The notes: a model not told the origin generated them from the sequence alone. Positions 12,130-24,639 are shown, counted from the first letter of the stretch. The stretch: 64,000 bases of DNA from Tolypeutes matacus (GCA_026826555.1 JAKSZT010053928.1:44217311-44281310); one strand, 5' to 3'. Translations and numbers: made by a program.

Positions 12130-14230
12130 GGTATATTGCCTTGCCAAACTAAAACACTCCCCTCTCCCCGGACTATGATATCTTATAATCTACTACCTGT
12201 CTCTTTGAAATTTCCTTCTTCTAGGTATTTCTTATGAGTCAAATCATACAATATTGACCTTTTTATGTCTAGCTTATTTCACCCAACAAGATGTCTTCAA
12301 GATTAATTCATATTGCACTGTACCAGAATTTCATTCCTTTTTACTGAGGAATAATACCACATTTTGTATATATATTCATTTGTTGATGGACACTTGGGTT
12401 GCTTCCACTTTTTGGCTATTGTGAATAATGCTGCTATTAACATTTATATACAAGTATCTGTTCAAGTCTCTGCTTTTAATTTCTTTGGGTATATATATCA
12501 AGAAATGGGACTGTCAAGGTTGTATGGCAATTCTATTTTCACCTCTCTGAGAAACTGCCAAACTGATTTCCACAGTGCCACACCATTTTACAATCCCACC
12601 AACAGTATATAATGGGTATTCTAATTTTTCCATATCTTTGCCAATACTATTATTTTCTGTTTATTTAATAATTGTTATTCTAGTGAGTATGAAGTAGCAT
12701 CTTACCGCAGTTTTTATTTTATTTCCCTGATAACCAAAGATTGGCCATCTGTATATACCTTCTTTGGGGAAATGTCTATTCAAAGTCATTTGCCCATTTT
12801 TTGTGGCTGAGTTATGTCAGTTCTTCATATATTCTAGATACTAAATCCTTATCAGATATATAGTTAAGCAATTGTTTTCTTCCATTCTATAGGTGGTCTT
12901 TTCACTTTCTTGATATGTCCTTTGATGTATAAAAATTTTTAATAGTGACCAAGTTCATTTTATTTTTTCTTCTAGTGCTCTTGGCTTTTAGTGTCAAATC
13001 TAAGAAATCACCACCAAATCCAAGGTTATGAAGGTGTTGCCCTCCCCACCCCCGGAATTTCTTCTAGGAGTTTGATAGTTTTAGCTCTTAAGTTTAGGTC
13101 CTTGATCCATTTAGAGTTAACTTTTGTATATGGAGTGAGGTAGGGGCCCAACTTCATTTCTTTGCAAGTGGATAACCAGTTTTCCCAGCACCATTAGCTG
13201 AAGAGGCTGTTTTTCCCTCCAATTAACGTCTTTGGCAATCTTGTCAAAAATCGGTTGGCCATAGGTACATAGGTTTACCACTGCATTCTGTATTCTATTG
13301 CACTGGACTATATGTCTACTTTTATGCCAGTACCACTGTTTTGATTATTCTGGCTTTGTAGTAAGTTTTAAAATTGGGATGTGTAAGGCTTCCAAATTTT
13401 ATTCTTCCTCTGCATTATTGACTTCGGTATTCAGAACTCCTTGCAGTTCCATATGAATTTGAGGATCACTTTTTCCATTTTTGCAAAGACTGCTAAGATT
13501 TAGATAGTTATTATATACAATCTGTAGACTGCTTTGGGTAGTACTGACATATTAATAATATTAAGTCTTCCTCTCCAAGAATATGGATGTCTTGCCATTT
13601 GTTTAGGTCTATAATTTCTCTCCGCAGTGTTTTTTTTTTTTGTTGTTGTTGTTGTTTTTGTGGGGGGGAGGGGGGCTTTTGGTTTTTTTTTCCCCCCTTT
13701 AGGGAGTTTTTTCATTTGTTTGCTTGTTGTTTGTTTTTGATTTTAGGAGGCACCAGGAACCAAACCTGGGACCTCCCTTGTGGGAGGCAGGCTCTCAACT
13801 GCTTGAGTCACATCAGTTCCCCATCTGCAGTGTTTTATAGTTTTCAGTGTTCAGGTCCTTCACCTCCTTGGTTTAATTTATTCCTAGGTACTTTATTCTT
13901 TTAGAAGCTATTATGAATGGAATTATTTTTTTAATTTCCATTTCAGAATATTCTTTGCTAGTGTATAGAAATACAACTGATTTTTGTGTGTTAGTCTTGT
14001 AGACTACTCTGATGAATTTATTAGTTCTAGTAGTTTTCCTACGGGTTATGTGGGATTTTGTAGATAAAGAATCATGTCATCTGCAAACAGAGACAGTTTT
14101 ATTCTTCCTTTCAAATTTGGATGCCTTTTCTTTCTTGCCTAAAATCTCTAGCATATATACTCTAAATATACCTTTTTTTCTCAAACAATTCTCAAAACTT
14201 TGGTATTTGACTCTGTAACCTTTAAGAAAG
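12130..14230 (-). mobile_element. L1 (ORF2 C-terminal half and 3' region), interrupted by a SINE
   Basis: On the minus strand this contains the ORF2 block 'aatagcagcattattcacaa' near 12425, the region for nested ORF2 residues through 13500-13620, and further ORF2 sequence to about 14150. Stops and frameshifts are frequent. A SINE at 13634-13826 splits it. The original frame is not restorable by eye. Confidence 0.75.
13634..13826 (-). mobile_element. SINE inserted in L1
   Basis: Minus-orientation tRNA-like head (AACCTGGGACCTCCC on the plus strand) with a long degenerate T-rich tail. It is flanked by the 10-bp duplication gcagtgtttt at 13624-13633 and 13827-13836, so it landed inside the L1 copy. 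Confidence 0.85.
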
Positions 14231-15049
14231 GTCAAATCAGAAAAAAAATGGGTGTGACTTCCAACAAAATGACAGACTGACATGACACAGACTACTTCCC
14301 AAAAACATGCAGAAATGCCTGATAAAATATGAAAATGTTTTAATAACTAAACTTGAAATAATAAAAACGGAGATTCCTGGGTGACTAAAGGGTAGATGTA
14401 AACATATAAGGCAACACTGAAGAGACCCAGAAGATTATCAGCTCTGAATACAGGTCCCAACAGAAGTTTATAGGATAAGCCTTTTAACCTGCTAAAAGCC
14501 AGTTAGTATGATTCACAGAGATGCCTACACAGCTGACCCTTATCGTAGTTCAGCGTCAAGTTGAGTAATATACTTTGACCATGCTGGGTAGTTTGAGGAG
14601 GCTGTTTAGGCCTAAGAATATTATGTATTTTAGCAGTGATAATGTGTATTACATAACTCTGAGATTGATATGGTACACCCAGCCCAGATAAATGGTCTCT
14701 GGCATGCAGCCAGGCTATGCTATATCCAAGAATACATCAGCCTCAAAATAAATATAAATAAAGATAGGCCTGGAAATTATGCTTCCAGAAGCATAATACA
14801 GTCAGATATTGTGGTCCACAACTATTCACTTGCTTGTGAGGCACTAGACCTAGAAAATTGCGTCTTTTGGATGATATCGTCAATCTCTGTTACATATACA
14901 AAATGCACCACCTTGCTTCTGTATCCTTTATATTTATTCAAGCATTGTCTGTGTATGGACTATCCATCAATCCCAATTAGTACAGTAATGTTTTGAATGT
15001 CACAGTAGGATAGAGGGATACATGAGGCAAGGAACTGAAACTAAGACTT
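14231..15049 (+). other. Unassigned intron segment
   Basis: AT-rich sequence between two L1 pieces. The beginning (14240-14460) has the purine-rich look of an L1 5' region, but I cannot confirm it. I support no gene. Confidence 0.4.
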
Positions 15050-15236
15050 CTGCTCAAAACCTGAGCCCTAGAAGGAATTGCCAAAATCATGGTATCAAAG
15101 GCAAATTCTACCAAACATTTAAAGATAAAATCAATTTTAAAAATCCCCTCCAGAAAATAGAAAAGGAGGAAACATTTCCCAAGTGACTTTATGGTGCCAG
15201 CATACCTGATACCAAACCAGACAAAGAAAGTATAAA

Positions 15237-15395
15237 GGGAAGCGGCTGTGGCTCAATCAGTAGGGCTCCCGTTTACCATATGGGAGGCCCCGAGTTCGGT
15301 TCCCGGGGCCTCCTGGTGAAGGCAAACCCGCCCGCACGGCGTGGTTAGCTGACCCAGCGAGCACAAGCAGCAAGGGGGGGATAAATGAATAAATA

Positions 15396-15424
<29 letters not shown>
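15237..15424 (+). mobile_element. tRNA-derived SINE, monomer, nested in L1
   Basis: Full-length copy from GAAGCGGCTGTGGC to a poly-A of more than 20 bases. It is flanked by the 14-bp duplication aaagaaagtataaa at 15223-15236 and 15425-15438. Removing it restores continuous L1 sequence. Confidence 0.94.
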
Positions 15425-15427
<3 letters not shown>

Positions 15428-15841
15428 GAAAGTATAAAAAAAACACAGATCAATATCCCTCACAAACACAGAAGGTCATCAATAAAATTGACAATTCCCT
15501 AGCTAGACTAACAAAGAAAAAAAGAGAGAAGATGCAAATAAATACAATCAGAAATCAAAGTGGGGAAGTTATGACTGACCCCACGGAAATAAAAAGGATC
15601 AAAAGAGGATATTACCAGAAACAATATGCCAAACAAACTAGACAGCCTAGATGAAATCGACAAATTCCTAGAAATGAGCAAACAACCTACACTAACGCTA
15701 CACTGATGCCACAAGAACTTAACAAACCAATCACATTTAAAGAGACTGAATCAAAATCTCCCAACAAAGTCAGATGGCTTCATAGGTGAATTCTACCAAG
15801 TATTTTGAGAAGAATGAACACCAATCCTGTTTAGACTCTTC

Positions 15842-16471
15842 TGAAGCAGTTTGGCATTATTTATGAATTCCAAAAATTGATATTGGATTATGCTTGTACA
15901 CTGGTCTGTTCCTCTGGACATGATTATATTATGATTAGGGCTTTGATTGGGCCATGTTGGCAGGATATTGAGTCCCCACAAAGGGGCAGGGACTCAGATA
16001 AAACTACATGGTAGAGCAGAGGAGTCAGAGTTTTTGATGTTAGAGTTCTGATATGGAGTTTTAATGCTGGAGCCCGGGGAAGTAAGCACACAGAGGTGCT
16101 TGGTCATGAGGAAGGAGAAAAGGCCCCAGGAAAATAGACAAGCAACTCGCCTGACAGTTCACAGCTGGCCTTGGGGAAAGAGGCAAAGCGTCCAGAGAGC
16201 CTCAATAGTCTACATCTGACCTTGTGGAGGAACCAGAGGAGTTGAGCCGGAGAGAAACAGAGCCCGGGGAAGAGAGGAACCCAAGAAGCCTGAACCCTGG
16301 CAAACATCGGCAGCTGTCTTGCTCCAATACAAGGCAACAAATTTTGGTGAAGGAAGAAACTTATGCTTTATGGCCTGGTAACTGTAAGCTTCTACCCCAA
16401 ATAAATACCCTTTATAAAGACCAACAGATTTCTGGTATTTTGCATCAGCACCCTTTTGGCTCACTAATATA
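15842..16471 (+). mobile_element. LTR-like element nested in L1 (plus orientation)
   Basis: Copy of the family at 6666-7202 and 20255-20896, here on the plus strand. It begins tgaagcagtttggc and ends ctcactaatata, with CCAAATAAATACCC near its 3' end as a poly-A signal. The flanks tcttc and ctttc are a diverged 5-bp duplication, and the L1 sequence on either side joins without a gap. Confidence 0.7.
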
Positions 16472-19400
16472 CTTTCAAAAAATTGAAGAGGAGGGAAAAT
16501 TACCAATCACATTTTATGAAGCCAACATCACCCTAATACCAAAGCCAGATAAAGACACTACAAGAAAAGAAAATTACAGACCAATCTCTCTAATGAACGT
16601 AGATGCAAAAATTCTCAACAAAATACTTGCAAATCAAATCCAAAAGCATATCAAAAGACTTATACATCATGACCAAGTGGGATCTACTCCTGTTCTGCAA
16701 GGATGGTTCAATATAAGAAAATCAATCATCTTAATATACCACAATAACAAATTGAAGGAAAAACCCTCATGATTTCAATAGATGCAAAAAAGGCATTTGA
16801 CAAAAATCCAGCATCCTTTCTTGATGAAAACACTTCAGAAGATAGATTTAGAAGGCAACTTTCTTATCACAATAAAGGGCATATATGAAAAGCTCACAAC
16901 CAACATCATACTCAATGGAGAAAGGTGGAAATTTTTCCCTCTAAGATAGGGAACAAGACAAGGATGCCACCGTCACCACTGTTATTCAACATTGTACTAG
17001 CAGTTCTAGCTAGTGCAATCAGACAAGGAAAAAAAAAGAGGCATCAAAATAGGAAAAGAGGAAGTAAAATTCTATTTGCTGATGACATGATCCTGTACTT
17101 AGAAAATTCTGAAATGTCCGTAAGAAAGATACTTGAGCTAATAAATGAGTTCAGCAAAATGGCAGGGTACAAGATCAATACGTAAAAATCAGTAATGTTT
17201 CTGTACACTAGTACTGAACAATCTGAAGAGGAAATCAGAGAAAAAATTCCATTTAGAATAGCAACCAAATGACTCAAATACCTAGTAATCAATTTAACCA
17301 AGGAAGTACAGGGCCTATAAGCAGAAAACTACAAAACAATGCTAAAAGGAAACAATGAAGACCTAAACAAATGGAAAGACATTCTGTGTTCATAGATTGG
17401 AAGACTAAATAGCGTGAAGATGTCAACCCTACCCAAAATGATTTTATAGAGTCAATGTAATACCAATCCAAATTCCAACAGCCTACATTACAGAAATAGA
17501 AAAGGCAATTACCAAATTCATTTGGAAAGGAAAGTGCACCTGAATAGCCAAAATCTTTCTAAAAAAGAAAAGCAATATGGGAGGAATTTCGCTACCTGAC
17601 CTTGAAACATTACAAAAGTACAGTGGTCAAAACAGCATGAATATTGGCATAAAGACAGACATATCGATCATTGGAATAGAACTGAGAGTCCAGAAATAAA
17701 CTCTCACCTTTACGGCCAACTGGTTTTTGACAAGCCAACCAAGTCTATGTTGACAAGACAAAACAGTCTCTTCAACAAATGGTACTGGCTCGGTTGGCTT
17801 TTCACCTCTACTTATAGATCTTCTCACTATTTTGCTACATAGATGAGTTGGTTCTGTTTACTGTCCATAAGTAGCTCGTCTGGTTTCGGGGTTCTTGACT
17901 GAAGTGCTCTTTGCCAAGGGTGTTCTAGTTAGAAGGGAGAAGTGGATATCTATAACCGAAAGGATGAAAGAGGACTCTTATATCACTTCCTATACAAGAA
18001 TCAACTCAAAATGCATTAAAGACCTACATATAAAAGCCAGGACCATAAAACTACTACAAGAAAATATAAGGAAACATCTTAAAGACCTTGTAGTAGGTGG
18101 TGGTTTCTTGGTCCTTACATCCAAAGCACATGCAACAAAATTAAAAATAGATAAATGGGACCTCCTCAAAATTAAAAACTTTTGTACCTCACAGGACCTG
18201 GTCAAAAGGGTGAAAAGCAGCCAATTCAATGGGAGAAAATATTTGGAAATCACATGTCCAATAAAGGTTTAAATTCATGATATGCAGAGAGATGTTACAA
18301 CGCAACAATAAAAAGACAAACGACCCAATTAAAAAATGGGCAAAAGACTTGAATTTGTCCAAAAAAAAAAAAAACAAAAAACACATGAAAAAATGTTCAT
18401 CACTAGCAATTAGGGAAATGAAAATCAAAACTACAATGAGATATAATTTCACACCTATCAGAATGGCCACCAATTAAAAAGACAGAGAATGACAAGTGTT
18501 AGAGAGGATGTGGAGAGACTGGAACACTTATTCATTGTTGGTGGGAATAGTACAGCAATTGTAAAGGACTTTTGGCAGGTCCTAAAAAAGTTGAAAATAG
18601 ATTTGCCACGTGACCCTGCAATAGCACTACTGGGTATATACCCAGAAGAACTGAGACCAGTAACACAGATATCTGCACACTGATATTCACAGTGGCGTTA
18701 TTCACAATTGCCAAAAGATACAGACAACCAAGGTGTCCACCAACTGATGAATGGATAAACAGTGATGTATTCACACGATGGAATATTATGCAGCTGTAAG
18801 AAGAAATGAAATCATAAAGCATATGACAACATGGATGAAACTGGAGGACCTTATGCTGAGTGAAGCAAGCCAGACACAAAAGGACAAATACTGTATGACT
18901 GTGCTGCTATGAACTAAATATATTGTGTAATCTCATGGAGTTAATAACTTGAATATGGATCACTAGAGAATGGAAAACTGAGAGTTAACTTGTGCAGAAC
19001 TGGTACAAAGGATGTGTGTTAATCTTTGGAAATGAACAGAAAAGGGGAAAGCCCAACATAATGTTTGTAGGTAGCAGTACTAATATCTCGGTATGAACGG
19101 GGTTTAAAGTCTAATGTATATTACTAAAAGGAAAGCTAAAAATATAACATGGAACTGGATAGCAGAGTAAACCGGCATGTGAAATATAAATATGGATAAA
19201 ATTGCATATATAAGACCATTTTTCTTTGAAGCTGAACAAATGCATGTTAATATTATAAGATGTTAATATCAGACAAAAAAAAAAACATTATGCTAAGTTT
19301 TTGAAAGAAACAAGACACAAAGTACTACATATTATATGATCCCATTTGTATAAAATGTAAATATACATCAATTTATAAAGATGAAATTAGATTAGTGGTT

Positions 19401-19590
19401 ATATAGGCCTGGGGAAGGAATGTTAAAGGGCGGTGGAGCTTTTCTTTTTGGAGTAATAAAATTACTCTAAAAATTTTGTATTGAAGAATGCACAAAATTT
19501 TGATTATACTAAAAGCCACTGATATACACTTTGGATAGATCATATGGTATGTGAATATATCTCAATAAAACTGCTTAATAAATAAATAAC

Positions 19591-20960
19591 GGGCAAGAAA
19601 AAAAATAAATCAATCATATTCCTACACACTAGCACCAAACAATGGGGAAAAAAAAATAGTATCATTAAAAAGCTCCTGAAAAAAAGAAAAAAAAAAGAAA
19701 TACTTAGGAATAATTCTAACAAAACATATTCAGATTCTATACGCTGAAAATGACAAAACATTGATGAAAGAGATTTTTAAAAAACTAAATAAGTGGAGAC
19801 AACTAACATGTTCATAAAATGGAAGACTTGGGCTAATGTCAATAATCAATCTCCCCAAACTAATCTACAGATTTAAGGCAATTCCAATCAAAATCCCAGC
19901 GGGAATTTTTATAGAGAGAGACTAACCACTCTAAAATGTAAAGCAATTTTGAAAACAAAACAAAACAAAACTTGTAGAAATTGCATTACCCAATTTAAAG
20001 TCTTATTATAAAGCTACAGAGGCCCAAACAGTATGGTATTGGTAAGGGATAGACAAATAGTTCAATGAAACCAATAGGGCATCCAGATGTAGACCCACAG
20101 AAACATGGGCAAATGATTTTTGATAAAGGTGCAAAAGTAATTCAACAGAGAAAAAATACTCTTCAACAAACTTTGTTGGAAAAATGGATATCTATATGTA
20201 AAAAAAATTTTTTTTAAATAAAAATAAAAACATGACCTATACTGTATACCTTACTGTATCAGTTGGCCAAAGAGGTGCCAATGCAAACTACCAAAAATCT
20301 GTTGGCTTTTATAAAGAGTATTTATTTGGGGTAAAAGCTTACAGTCCCAAGGCCGTGGAAAGTCCAACTCAAGTACCACAAGAGGTACTTTCTCACCAAA
20401 GCCAGTTGCCATGTGTTAAAGCGAGATGATCGCTGATCTCTGCCTGGTCTCTCTTTCCACTCTGGACTTCCAGTCCTCTCTCTCCTGACATAGGGCTCCT
20501 TTCTTCCGTGTCTTCTATATCATTCTCAGCTGTTCTGGTCTCTTCCTAAGGTCAGCTGCAAACTATCAGGTAAATGGCTCATCTCTCCTGGGGCCCTACC
20601 AGTATCAAAAATGACAGAGCTCTCTTTCTCTTCCCAAGTCTTCTTTTACCTGTCTGTCCTTGTGAGTGATCCTTTATATCAGACCCAACAAAGGGGCAGA
20701 GAACTCAACCGAGTCACGCCCTACTGATGTGATCATATAAAAGAAAGCCCTCAAAGCAATCTTAACAGATAATTTAATCAACGGCCCCTGAAATGGAATT
20801 AATATAATCAAAGGGTATTACACCCAGAGGAATAGATTAGTTTACAAACATAATCATTCTCTTTTTGGGATTCATAAATAATCTCAAACTGCCACACTTC
20901 ATAAAAATTAACTTGAAATGGTTACTAGATATAAATTAAAAGGTGAAATTTTAGAATAAA
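19591..20960 (+). mobile_element. L1 ORF2 fragment interrupted by an LTR
   Basis: Degenerate ORF2-like sequence (for example the block reading 'tggaagacttgggctaatg' near 19820, and 'aatcaaaatcccagcgggaa' near 19885) runs to 20249. It resumes after the LTR near 20897 with 'cttcataaaaattaac'. Confidence 0.7.
20255..20896 (-). mobile_element. LTR-like element nested in L1 (minus orientation)
   Basis: It starts tgtatcagttggccaaagag and ends ctgccaca. The flanks cttac and cttca fit a diverged 5-bp duplication. At 642 bp it is slightly longer than the copy at 6666-7202, but the same blocks occur in the same order. Confidence 0.7.
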
Positions 20961-21429
20961 ACACAGGAGAATTATCTAAGTGATCAAGGTTAACATCACC
21001 AGTGATGAGTCACGTTGAGAACTCTCTGACATGAGATGAAAGGGGCATGTCATCTCTGTGGTATTCCTCCCCAAAACCCATCAGTCGACTCTAAAAAATC
21101 AGACAAATTCAAATTGAAGAGCATTCTACAAAATACGTGACCAGTACTTCTCAAAACTGTCAAAGTAATGAAAAGCATGAAAGACTAAGAAACCTTGAAA
21201 GAGCAGAGAAAATTAAGGAAACGTGATGAGAAATGCAAATTTATAACCTAGGCTGGATCCTGGAACAGAAAATGGGCATTAGTGGAAAAACTAGTTAAAT
21301 CAAGTTTAGCCAAAAACAATGTACTGAGGTTGGTATATCAGTTTTGATAACTGTGGCAAGAGGGGAAACTGGGGGATGGGTATACTAGAAAAGTCTATAC
21401 TATCTTTGCAGATTTCCTGTAAATCTAAA
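20961..21429 (+). other. Unassigned, probably L1-derived
   Basis: A-rich intronic sequence between L1 blocks. It contains 'gaactctctgacatgagatg' and similar old-repeat-like stretches. I make no firm assignment. Confidence 0.4.
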
Positions 21430-21830
21430 ATTACCCCAAAATTTAAAAGTCATTTAAAAACAACAGGAGAAAGCTTTTGTGACCTGGGGCAGAGATCTTA
21501 AACAACACCAGAAACACAAGCCAAATAACCCAGAAAATTGATAAACTGATATTCATCAAATCTGTCAACTTTAGTTTCAGAAAAGACACTGCTAAAAGAA
21601 TAAAAAGACAAGCTACAATCATGGAGAAAACATTTACAACCACACATTTGGAAAAGACTTGTATCCAGAATATATAGAGAACTCTCAAAATTGAAAATAA
21701 GAAAACAACAAAATTAAAAAGTGGGCAAAAGACCTAAGCAGACACTTCACCACTATATATATATACACACACACAATGTGCAAATAAGCATTTGAAAAGA
21801 TGTTCAAAATTCAAATTAAAACTAGGATGA

Positions 21831-23327
21831 AGCAATAGTCCTCTGAGTGTAGGGACAGTGCCTGTCAAAATAGGATGACCCACTGATGTGTTTTTTTTAT
21901 TGATGACTACCCTTGTGAGTCTTTGCTCTTGTAAATGAGACTTAGCCTGCAGTTGTGGGGTGCCTAAGGGTTGCCACCTGAGAGCCTCCTTGTTGCTCAA
22001 ATGTGGCCTCTCTCTAAGCCAAACTCAGCATATGATTGCATTACCTTCCCCCCAACGTGGGACATGACTCCTGGGGATGAGCCTCCCTGGCAACGAGGGA
22101 TTAAAACCAAGTGCCAACTGGCAACAGAACTGGAAAAAGACCTTGAATAAAAGGGGGAAATGGTAAAGGCAAATGAGTTCAAGTGGCTAAGAGACTTCAA
22201 AGAGAGTCGGGAGGTCATCCCAGAGGTAACTCTTATGCACACCTCAGTAGGAGCTCATAGAACATCTAAGTGCCTATCACTCCACTCAGTGATATAGGGG
22301 TTCCTATATAAGGGGGGATAGCCCCAGAGACTGATGCCTTATCAGTGGGTTCTATTTTGGAATCTGTGCTCCTGAGAGTGACAGAATTAGACTCAAATAA
22401 GTCCTCCCTGCACATGGTTCACCAGTCCCTTCTATTCAAACCTATATGTGATGCTGGAGTTTTTAGTTATACTTCCAGAGACTGGAGCCTCCCGCCTACC
22501 TATGTGCCAGGTGTGCATGAAATCTAGGTGGAGCTGCAACTCCTACCCTACAGCTCAATGGACTCATCCAAGTCACCTGGTGAGGAGACAACGATGGGCG
22601 ATGGGCAATGGCCATCCCAGGGAATGGAGAGGGCCTGCATCTGCAGGCAGGATCATCCCACCCACCATATCCATGGGATATAAGCCCTCTCTCACTTGGA
22701 GTTGGAGTGGACATCACCATCCCAGTCGCCTCTGGATTGGGGGAAGAACTATGGACTAGAGTGGACTTGATGGTATTCTCTTGCTCACATATGGTGATTC
22801 TAGCAATGCAAGAAATTATAACAATGAGGTGGAGCCAGTGGCCACTTGACACTTTTGGGGTAGGGAGGGGATGAGCAGTTGAAATACAGGGGCTTCTTTG
22901 GGAGTTGGAGGTTGTCCTGAGTACTGTTGTGGCAATGGATGTAGGCCATTTTAAATCAGCACACACCACTCAGAACTGAGTGGGAGAGAGTGTGGTCTAC
23001 AGTGTGAACTGTGGTCTATGGTTGGTGGCAAGGCTCCAGGATGTGTAAGTTCATTGAGGGTGGTGGGCCACACTGTGGGAGATGTTTGTGTGGGATGTGG
23101 TGGGAGGTGTGGGAGGTGGGCAACATGGGAATCCCAGTGGGTTCCATGTAATATTTTGGGTAATCTAAGCACCTCTTAAAATATATGTATATATATATAT
23201 AAAAATAACATTTTTGTAAGCAAATACACATATATGCATATATATTTATATATCATTTTGCAAATGTTTGTATGTATTGTGAGAATTTTGATTTTTACCC
23301 ATAATAAAAAAAATAAAAAATAAAAAA
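21831..23327 (+). mobile_element. 1.5-kb family R retroelement with an extra 3' tail
   Basis: Bounded by a perfect 13-bp duplication, aaaactaggatga, at 21818-21830 and 23328-23340, and ending in an A-rich tail, so it inserted by L1-type target-primed reverse transcription. Most of its body is shared with the copies at 24950-25760, 30985-31729, 41579-42230 and 53270-53757. Those copies end near the 'aatctaa' block (here about 23160-23168). This one continues through an AT-rich (TA)n stretch and a terminal segment at 23263-23306 ending 'acccataataaaa'. That terminal segment occurs again at 51096-51152. Open frames inside (for example the opposite-strand one at 22496-22969) show no protein I recognise. 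Whether it is non-autonomous or a remnant of a larger element is unknown. Confidence 0.8.
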
Positions 23328-23385
23328 AAAACTAGGATGAGATACAACTACACAACCTATTAGAAAGACAAAAATAAAAAATATT

Positions 23386-23643
23386 GGGGAGCGGATATAG
23401 CTCAAGCAACTGAGAGCCAGCTTTCCAAATGGGAAGTCCTGAGTTCGGTTCCTGATGCCTCCTAGAAAAAACAAAGACAAACAACAAGCAAAACAAATGA
23501 AAAAACCAACTCAGGGGACCCGATGTGGCTCAGTGGTTGAGCGCGGGCTTCCCACACACAATGTGGTCCCGGGTTCAATCCCTGGTGCCCCAGTATATTA
23601 AAAAATAATAATAATAAAAAAAATAAAATAAAATAAAAAAATT
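23386..23643 (+). mobile_element. Dimeric SINE
   Basis: Two heads (GCGGATATAGCTCAAG, then GATGTGGCTCAGTGG) are joined by an AACAAGCAAAACAAATG linker, with B boxes GTTCGGTTCC and GGTTCAATCC. The tail is an (AAT)n/(AAAAT)n run. It lies within the L1 copy around it. Confidence 0.85.
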
Positions 23644-24304
23644 TTTTTGACAGTACCAAGTATTGGTGAGGATGCAAAGCAAATGAAACGCTCACACGCT
23701 GTTGGTGAGAATGCAAACTGGCATAGCCATGCTGGATATCAGTTTGGCAGTTTCTTATAAAGTCAAACACATATTTGCCGTATTGCTTAATTATCCACTC
23801 TAGGTATTTACCCAAATGAACTGAAAATCCATTTCCATGCAAAAATCTGTAAATGAACATTTATAACAGCTCTGTTTATACTCAAAAGTGGGAACAATCC
23901 TCATATTCTTCAACAAGTGAATGAACAAACAAACTGTGGAACATCCTTACAATGAAAGAGTGCTCAGCAATAAAAAGGAACAAATTATCAACACACATAA
24001 CTACTTAAAAGGATCTCAAAGGCATTATATTGAGTGAAAATGTATATGACATTCTATAAAACACAAAACTATAATGACAAAGTAATTGCCAGAGTTTACA
24101 AGGATGTGGGGAAAGTATGACTACAAAGGGACAGCACGAGGGAGTTTTTGGGGGGATATGGAACTGTTCTATACTGACTGTGGTAGTGATTATAAAAATC
24201 TATATAAATGTTAAAGTTCAGAGAACTGTTCACCAAAAAAGTCAATTTTACTATACATTAATTTAAAAGCAAAATTTTTAAAAAGTAAATGGCTTTTTAA
24301 AAAG

Positions 24305-24533
24305 CCTAAGAAGGAGCAAATGTAGCTCAAGTGGCTGAGCACCTGCACCCCATATACGAGGTCCCAGGTTCAATCCCCAGTACCTACTTAAAAAAAAAAA
24401 CAAACAAACAAACAAACAAATGAAAAACCAGTATAGTTCAGTGGTTGAGCACCAGCTTCCCACATATGAGGTCCTGGGTTCAATCCCCAATCCCAGTACC
24501 TTAAAAAAATAAAAAAAACCAACCAAACAAAAA
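24305..24533 (+). mobile_element. Dimeric SINE
   Basis: Two heads (AATGTAGCTCAAGTGG and AGTATAGTTCAGTGG), each with a GGTTCAATCCCC B box, are separated by an (AAAC)n linker. Similar flanks (aagcctaagaag on the left, aacccaagaag on the right) suggest a diverged duplication. Confidence 0.85.
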
Positions 24534-24639
24534 ACCCAAGAAGTGATTTACCTTAATACCAAGAAAGCTCTTATTTGATAAATTGAAATTCATCAAATCT
24601 GTAAACTTTGGTTCCCTGACCCAACAGTAGGTATTCAAT

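Larger units (their letters stand above)
15050..19590 (+). mobile_element. L1 cluster: ORF2 pieces and 3' UTR, with nested SINE and LTR
   Basis: ORF2 fragments at 15050-15222 and 15439-15841 are followed, after an LTR, by 16472-18900. Reverse-transcriptase motifs are visible: [20 protein letters not shown] and the catalytic-box stretch FADDMILYLENS at about 17080. The ORF2 C-terminal region is near 17895-18880. The 3' UTR ends 'tatctcaataaaactgctta' at about 19560-19580, followed by A-rich sequence. Frameshifts and stops break ORF2 many times, so the copy is inactive. At least two L1 insertions may be joined here, because the order of ORF2 segments left of 15540 is not collinear. Confidence 0.85.
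21430..24290 (+). mobile_element. L1 ORF2/3' fragment split by a 1.5-kb retroelement and a SINE
   Basis: Degenerate L1 sequence at 21440-21830 continues at 23341-23385 and 23645-24290. The 3' portion includes 'ggaacaatcctcatattctt' and 'agtgaaaatgtatatgacat'. The insertion at 21831-23327 left a perfect 13-bp duplication of L1 sequence on both sides. Confidence 0.7.

Noticed and set aside
13500..13904. Lysine/phenylalanine-rich frames on both strands
   Set aside because: They are translations of T-rich and G-rich SINE tail sequence inside an L1.
15240..15320. tRNA genes at the A/B-box sequences
   Set aside because: The heads do not fold into a full cloverleaf by eye and are always followed by SINE bodies, poly-A and duplications.
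22496..22969. 157-codon open frame on the minus strand as a new gene
   Set aside because: It lies wholly inside the 21831-23327 retroelement, has no recognisable domain, and overlaps other open frames in a GC-richer part of the repeat.
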